Both the position numbers and the translations under genes were made by a program. A stretch of 64,000 nt of DNA from Bimastos eiseni (taxonomy: Eukaryota > Annelida > Clitellata > Crassiclitellata > Lumbricidae): NCBI GenBank assembly GCA_959347315.1, contig OY365815.1:15801823-15865822 (forward strand). The letters are read 5' to 3'. Position 1 is the first letter of the stretch. Every line of letters starts with the position of its first letter. Shown here one piece after another: positions 59,501 through 64,000 of this stretch. The notes beneath the pieces were generated by a model that saw only the letters and a program-made list of their open reading frames with translations, was not told the DNA's origin and did not search any database.

Positions 59501-61055
59501 ACCTCCGCTAATTTTTTTCACCCTGCAAAAATTTTTTTCTCTGGTCATAAATTTAAAAAAATTATTGAATAATTTTTAGATAAATGAAAGTATCATTATA
59601 GCAAAACATACAGGAAATCAATTTTTCAAAATAATTCCATGCTGGGCAAGAGTTATAAAAAATAGAATTCCATGCTGGAGGGGTTAATGGATCTTGATTT
59701 TTGACTTGAATTGACTAGTGATAAAAATGGTGATAAAAATGGCTGCAAAGGCCATTAGATTGGATCATACCAGATTAAATGAGATAAAATTATCACCAGT
59801 GACTCTGAAGCATAGGATGTGGTATTCTGTTTTATAGGGTGAAAAAGAGAAGCCGCCGACTGCTCCAGACGCTGGTTCCACAGGTGCTTCTACAGTGACT
59901 GAGGACCAGGCTTCAGGTGCTGCTGGCCCAGTGCCGTCTTCTTCCCCCGAGACAGTGTCCTCATTTCCAGCTCCTCCATTTCCCATGAACCCACAACTGA
60001 TGTTTGGAGGTGCTGCTCGCTTCCCAAATGCCATGGGGTTCCCTTTCAACCCCATGATGCCAATGCCTCCATTCTTCTTTCCCCCAAATTTGATGTACAA
60101 TCCAATGATGATGCAGCCACGACCTCCAAGTTCCTATCCCGCTGCTCCTTTTCCAGGATTTCCACCAGCTTTTCCACCAGGTTTTCCGATGCCGAGCTGG
60201 TTTTTGAATCCTGGTCATTTCCCACAGTTTGGTGCAGCAATGGGAGTACCAAATCAAATGGGTTCAAGTCCTCTTAGTTCAATGGTGGGTCAGTCTGGTG
60301 CAATGCCTGGCACCACGAGTACAACGCCTGACACCTTGGGTGCAGGTGCAGTGCCTGGCACCTCAGGTACAGCACCCGGCACTTTGGGTACAATGCCTGG
60401 GACCTCAGTTGCAGCGCCTGGCACCTTGGGTGCGATGCCTGGCACTTCTGGGGCAGTGCTTGGTACCTCGAGGGCAGCACCTGGCATCTCTGGAGCAGTG
60501 CCTGGCACATCGGGTGCAGCGTCTAGTACCGTGAATGCATCACCAGGCGCCTCGGTCACAGCAGCTGGTCCCTCAGCTGTGGCAGCACCTGACTCTTCCA
60601 CTACTTCAGGTGCAGTGCCGAAGGCAGTCTCTTCGCCCGGTCCTTCCCAGCAGGCAACATCAGAACAGTCGACATCGCCCAGCGTCCCATCAAAAGTCCA
60701 GAATTATCCTTCTCAACCAAGCACTTCTGAAAGCAATACAGCTGCATCATCTGCCAGCGCGACTGCACAGTCTTCGCCAAACCCTACTGCCGCAGTCCAC
60801 GATTTGAACGCCGGCCTACCTTCCGTTGTGCCAGACGACCCGGTTCCTTCGGCGAGCGAGCTGCGTCGGCGCAGCGCGGTGCGTGAGCAACGCTCGTCTC
60901 CTCTTGTCCAGCGGACGAACCTGCCTGCAGAGCTTCCTCGTCCCCAGAGATCACTCTCCTCCAGCATAGGTCGCTTGTTGCTCAACTTTTTTGTCGGAGT
61001 TCTCATCCTGTGTATCATCGCTCTGCTTTCGCGCCGACTCTATCTGCTCGGATAG
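53555..61055 (+). CDS. UBE2J1: Ubiquitin-conjugating enzyme E2 J1, tail-anchored, complete, 7 exons, 588 aa
   Basis: ER-membrane E2 (yeast Ubc6 relative) that charges ubiquitin for ER-associated degradation. Exons: 53555-53585, 54334-54407, 55089-55220, 55679-55763, 57318-57423, 58476-58596 and 59838-61055, all in phase. The start MESGYNLRSPAVKRLMKEAQ matches human METRYNLKSPAVKRLMKEAA. The UBC core follows (FEWHFTIRGP, YHGRIVLPPEYPMKPPS), and the catalytic cysteine in KKICLSISGHHPE falls at residue 91, the same number as in human. The tail holds a CPQCG motif at about residues 149-153, a long Pro/Met/Ala-rich linker with eight 7-residue PGTSGAA-type repeats, and one C-terminal membrane segment at about 563-580 followed by RRLYLLG, like human FRRIYL. 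At 588 aa it is far longer than human (318 aa), all due to the linker. Confidence 0.96.
54501..54591. mobile_element. Tiny inverted-repeat sequence in UBE2J1 intron 2
   Basis: GTCCCCAAGGCGAAGAG at the left and the mirror CTTTTCGTCGCTGGGAC at the right, 91 bp overall. It could be a miniature transposon or a structured RNA-like relic. No target duplication is seen. Confidence 0.4.
54883..54946. repeat. Paired (TA)n microsatellites
   Basis: Two TA runs, 54,883-54,902 and 54,920-54,946, in UBE2J1 intron 2, separated by TTACCTTAGGGATTCATG. Confidence 0.9.
55942..56680. mobile_element. hAT-like non-autonomous element family 1, copy 2 (739 bp)
   Basis: Ends TAGAGCTATACCGAG and ATCGGTACAGCTCTA. An exact 8-bp target duplication CTCCCACT flanks it (55,934-55,941 and 56,681-56,688). 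The interior is the reverse complement of the element at 36,485-37,261 over essentially its full length. It lies in UBE2J1 intron 4. Confidence 0.95.
56914..57148 (+). mobile_element. tRNA-derived SINE, copy 4
   Basis: Head GGCATGGTGGCCGATAGGTT, AGAGCGATCGGCCCG, B-box GGTTCGACCC, body GTAGGGACCTTGAGCAAGTA and TGTGCACTTCTGA, tail TTGTATTGTTAGTATT. It carries a short internal duplication (GTGTGCTGAGTGAGCG) between the boxes. It lies in UBE2J1 intron 4 in the gene's orientation. Confidence 0.9.
57712..58083 (+). repeat. 31-bp minisatellite, 12 units
   Basis: Twelve head-to-tail 31-bp units, start GCATCATGAGGGTCGG, continuing with TTAGGGTCAGGTTAA. Total 372 bp with no length variation. Units 2 and 3 share GCATCGCGAGGG, showing unit-level duplication. 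It lies in UBE2J1 intron 5. The left flank TTAAAAACACCTAAAATTTG recurs, inverted, beside the related units at about 38,190. Confidence 0.97.
60354..60521 (+). repeat. 21-bp coding tandem repeat in UBE2J1 exon 7
   Basis: Eight consecutive 7-residue units: PGTSGTA, PGTLGTM, PGTSVAA, PGTLGAM, PGTSGAV, LGTSRAA, PGISGAV, PGTSGAA. Related but irregular units extend the region on both sides. It lies in the cytosolic linker between the E2 core and the membrane anchor. Confidence 0.93.
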
Positions 61056-61998
61056 ACTAGTCTCGGCAGATGTCGTCAAGAACTTGTCACCACTGAGTTA
61101 GCGACCTCAGTACCTGTTTTCAACTTGTGGATACAATGAATGCAGCGTTTGCATATGGTTGAAACTTCCTCATCACTAAACTTGAACCAGTGATAATGAT
61201 ATAGCAAAGTTTTTACAATGTCCCAGATTTTCAGTCCCAACAGTTTTGCACTTCGGTTTAACTTTCACCTTTTCGTCTAATTTTGATTTTCAGACTCACT
61301 GTTTCTCACTCACAGACTCAAACTTTCTGTTATGGCTTTTTTTTTAGTTAAACTTCCTTTGTCAATTTCACTTTCGGCAGTTTTAGTTCTTGTTCGCATT
61401 TGGGTCGTCATTCGTTAACTTTTCATTTTCATTTCCTGTACTATAGGTTAATGGGTTTATGATGATATCTGTTATCTTTTTGAATATTGACAATGGCTAT
61501 CTGATTTTGAAGTAATTGACTATCATCTGAAAGTATATCTTTATAATCTTGACGAATGTTATATCGCTTGCATGATATTTATCTGTTATAATCTTCATGT
61601 ATAATTTGCTCGTCATAATTTGGATTTGTTTCGTAACTTGAAGTTTGAGAGGACGAGATTGATGTTAGATAACAACATTCCCAGGAAAGACTGAATTGAT
61701 GTTTTTTTTCCACAAGCACTCTGTAGTGACCTTGGCTGGAAATTGAAAAACAGGAAAAGACAGGGATGGAGAAAGAAAAAGTGACAGAAAATAGACGGAA
61801 CATGAGAGATGTGATGAGGGATTAGACTGCTCACAGCTTGTGCTCAGGAACACCATGAGTACATTTTCTGGAAGAGGCATTACGTGAATTGATTTATCCA
61901 AAACAAGCAGCTGAAGAAAGCAAACATGGTGGTTGTTCATACTCAAGGTCTTGTTTTCAGAATAATCAAGGCCTTGTCTTTAGATAATCAAAGCCTTT

Positions 61999-62854
61999 GG
62001 GGTCATCCACAAAGGACGTCCGCAACGAAGGGGAGAGTGGTAGAAGGGGCAATGATCTGTGTGGACGTCCACATGTGACCATGCCAAACTATCGCCAAAA
62101 TCACGTGTAATGGTAGTTACGTCATAATCTTAGTAGTTTATAAGCACCTTTAGGTTATACTTCACATTTGAGAGAATGTTATACCCAGTGTTTTTTTTCT
62201 GTCAGAACAAGCCGGAACAGCGTTCCGGCACCTTTTTCAAATGATTAAAAATAAAAATAGTAGTTGTGCCCCACATTTTGCGTTCAGTCAAATAATTTTA
62301 AACTTTAGCTTTTGTTTTTGCCTTTTTATTTATTTATGACTGGATTGTTATATTCTAACCGTTCTTCTATTACATCGTTGGTCCTAACTTCTAACTACTT
62401 AGCCAGTAAACAAACGAACTCTTTTCTTCCTTTGTGATATTACGGACCAACGGTAAATATTTCGCCATTAATATCGTTTCCTGTTATCGGCATTGTAAAT
62501 TAATAAATTTATTTTAAAATAAAGTTTAAGAAAATTAATTTATAAAATGAATTAATTTTAATAAAACAAATAGACACAAATTTTAAAATGGAACAAATCA
62601 CGAGCTTCTTTTCAGCTGGCTCTCCGGCTAAGAACAAAAATCAGACCCAAACATTTTATGTAGCCTAAGTCTACGATTTCACGTGTTATGGACAATTTTT
62701 TTCTAGAAAATAGCACTGGATATACCAAGCTTACATGGAAGTAAGCATTTATTAATTATAATTATTTTATTTAGCTTTTATTCAATCTCATTCTTTGTCA
62801 ATGGATAGAGTGAAAAAAGTAGATTTTGTGTGGACGTCCTTTATGGATAACCCC
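61999..62854. mobile_element. Inverted-repeat element interrupted by a nested hAT element
   Basis: Ends GGGGTCATCCACAAAGGACG and the mirror of GGGGTTATCCATAAAGGACG are 23-bp inverted repeats with two differences. A 22-bp tandem repeat (AATCAAGGCCTTGTCTT type) occurs on both sides, which suggests the empty site and a TT duplication. Without the nested insertion the element would be about 320 bp. Similar ends occur near 51,475 and 51,810. Confidence 0.78.
62186..62718 (+). mobile_element. hAT element nested in another transposon (533 bp)
   Basis: Begins CAGTGTTTTTTTTCTG and ends with the mirror of CAGTGCTATTTTCTAG. Flanks GTTATACC (62,178-62,185) and GATATACC (62,719-62,726) are an 8-bp target duplication with one change. 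Near its left end is TTCCGGCACCTTTTTCAAAT. A 26-codon frame at 62,588-62,668 starting MEQITSFFSAGSPAK resembles the N-terminus of ZMYM/hAT-type transposases, so this is a deletion derivative of a coding element. Confidence 0.85.
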
Positions 62855-64000
62855 TTGTCTTGAGAATAATCAAGGCCTTGTCTTGAGAATAATTGCGTTG
62901 TATTCAAGTCCGTCAGCGTGTGTACTTTAATCTTATATCTGATTGCAATTGATCCATGTGTGTTAATCTGTTCGGCATTGTCTTTGGGATTTGATTGCCA
63001 GTTGACCTATGTAGTGTTCAGTTCTGAATGATTGGTTGCCGAGATAGCAATCATGTATTAAACGAGCTAAGATAGCCGTTGTTCATCTCACCAAATAAAT
63101 TTGCGACTGCTGTTCGACTCGCACTCGCTTCAGCGCTTTGAACAAACAACGTATCCGCAACACCTGGTGAATATAATATTACTATGACCTCGGGCTATTG
63201 GCAGAAGCCTTGACACTTGGCAAATGCATTGTTGTTGCTAACAAACGCCACGGCGTATAGCGAATAAGCGATCATCTAGTGTGGCAGAAAAACGGGCATG
63301 TTACATCTAAGGATGGACCATTAGGACGTTTGCCAAAAAGATGTCTGGACTTTCCATCTTAACGGCATCATTTGTGGCATGACACGTCCACCATTCCCAT
63401 TGCGGGCGTGAGCCCTCCAGTGGCCTATAGGTTAGTACTCCGGATGATGCTTGCTAGTTATTTATGCTAATCTGGGATGTGCTTAATATGTATACGGTAT
63501 AATGCATTAAAGAGACTCGAATCCAGACTGCTGTCTGCCTGATGTTGGTGTTTAAGTATATATTATATAGGTTGTACAAAATAGCTGAAGGTCTATAGAG
63601 GGTCCTCACTGGCATGATCCCCTCCTAAAGTCCTCAGGTCTGCTTTTCGTAGTATCCTCCTCCTCCTCCTCTTCCTCCTCCTTTCAGAGGTGCCTCATAC
63701 TATTATAAACCTTTAGTCGTTCAAACTAAATCGATTGTTATTTAGATCGTTTTCGTTTACCTTCGAGATCCCGTGCATTCGACTTCGCTGTATAGTAGAC
63801 GTCTTTGTGGCAACTGGTTTCACGTCCCAGGCTTCCAGGTATTATACTAGATGCTGAAATCCTATAGGTCTAGTTTGTGATCTTGGATCGGAAGCGCTTC
63901 GGGAGGTTCTTTTCAAAAGTCCATCGCGCGTTGCGATTAAAAAAAGCCAAAACAATTTGCGATTACAAATTGCAATCGCGGACTTATATATGTATCTGTG

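Larger units (their letters stand above)
61056..64000. other. 3' flank of UBE2J1 and right edge of the window
   Basis: Presumed 3' untranslated region at the left; no clear AATAAA is visible before 61,999. Then comes a transposon with a second one nested inside (61,999-62,854). Past it is unique DNA with an AATAAA at about 63,094 and a CCTCCT-rich run at 63,655-63,680. The last 100 bases contain TTGCGATTACAAATTGCAAT, an imperfect palindrome that could be a transposon end cut by the window. No further gene is supported. Confidence 0.6.

Noticed and set aside
60274..60601. Minus-strand frames opposite the UBE2J1 PGT repeats
   Set aside because: A 21-bp repeat with few stops gives long frames on both strands. 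The plus strand carries the in-frame tail anchor and joins the E2 core.
1..64000. CRISPR array, bacterial operon or phage content
   Set aside because: All repeats are tandem without spacers or are transposons, and all confident genes are spliced animal genes.

Overview
The window is nuclear DNA of a non-vertebrate animal. It carries spliced, intron-rich genes with consensus GT-AG introns, recognisable animal housekeeping proteins, tRNA-derived SINEs, LINE remnants and many small hAT-type elements. The species cannot be named from the sequence. The repeat load and frequent TAGGCCTA-like words would suit a marine invertebrate, but that is an impression only.

Layout. (1) 1-28,690, minus strand: most of a giant centrosomal/Golgi scaffold gene of the AKAP9/pericentrin family. 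Eight coding exons are visible, one of 17,997 bp. At least 7,289 residues are encoded and the 3' end lies beyond the left edge. (2) 28,691-31,927: intergenic, with a LINE tail, a foldback element and a SINE. (3) 31,928-44,337, minus strand: a complete 12-exon pyruvate kinase (519 aa) whose introns hold a CR1-like LINE remnant, another LINE tail, two hAT elements, a SINE and a minisatellite-bearing element. (4) 44,338-45,993: divergent intergenic space. (5) 45,994-50,194, plus strand: the complete 5-exon gene for ribosomal protein S21 (83 aa), with a large inverted pair of short transposons in intron 1. (6) 50,195-53,554: intergenic. (7) 53,555-61,055, plus strand: a complete 7-exon ubiquitin-conjugating enzyme E2 J1 (588 aa) with an unusually long repeat-bearing linker before its C-terminal membrane anchor. 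(8) 61,056-64,000: 3' flank with one transposon nested in another.

The four host genes are unrelated in function (centrosome/Golgi scaffolding, glycolysis, translation, ER-associated degradation), so this is ordinary eukaryotic gene order rather than a pathway cluster. Splice sites were placed by eye. Every junction was checked for reading phase, and most for agreement with the family sequence.

The most unusual content is in the scaffold gene: an 18-kb intronless exon, five blocks of a 12-residue ESQTTVVDYSAT-type repeat, repeated coiled-coil modules, and seven introns all in phase 0. Second is the transposon layer: five hAT-like elements with 8-bp target duplications (three exact, two with one mismatch) and a dispersed 31-bp TTAGGG-containing minisatellite embedded in small elements.
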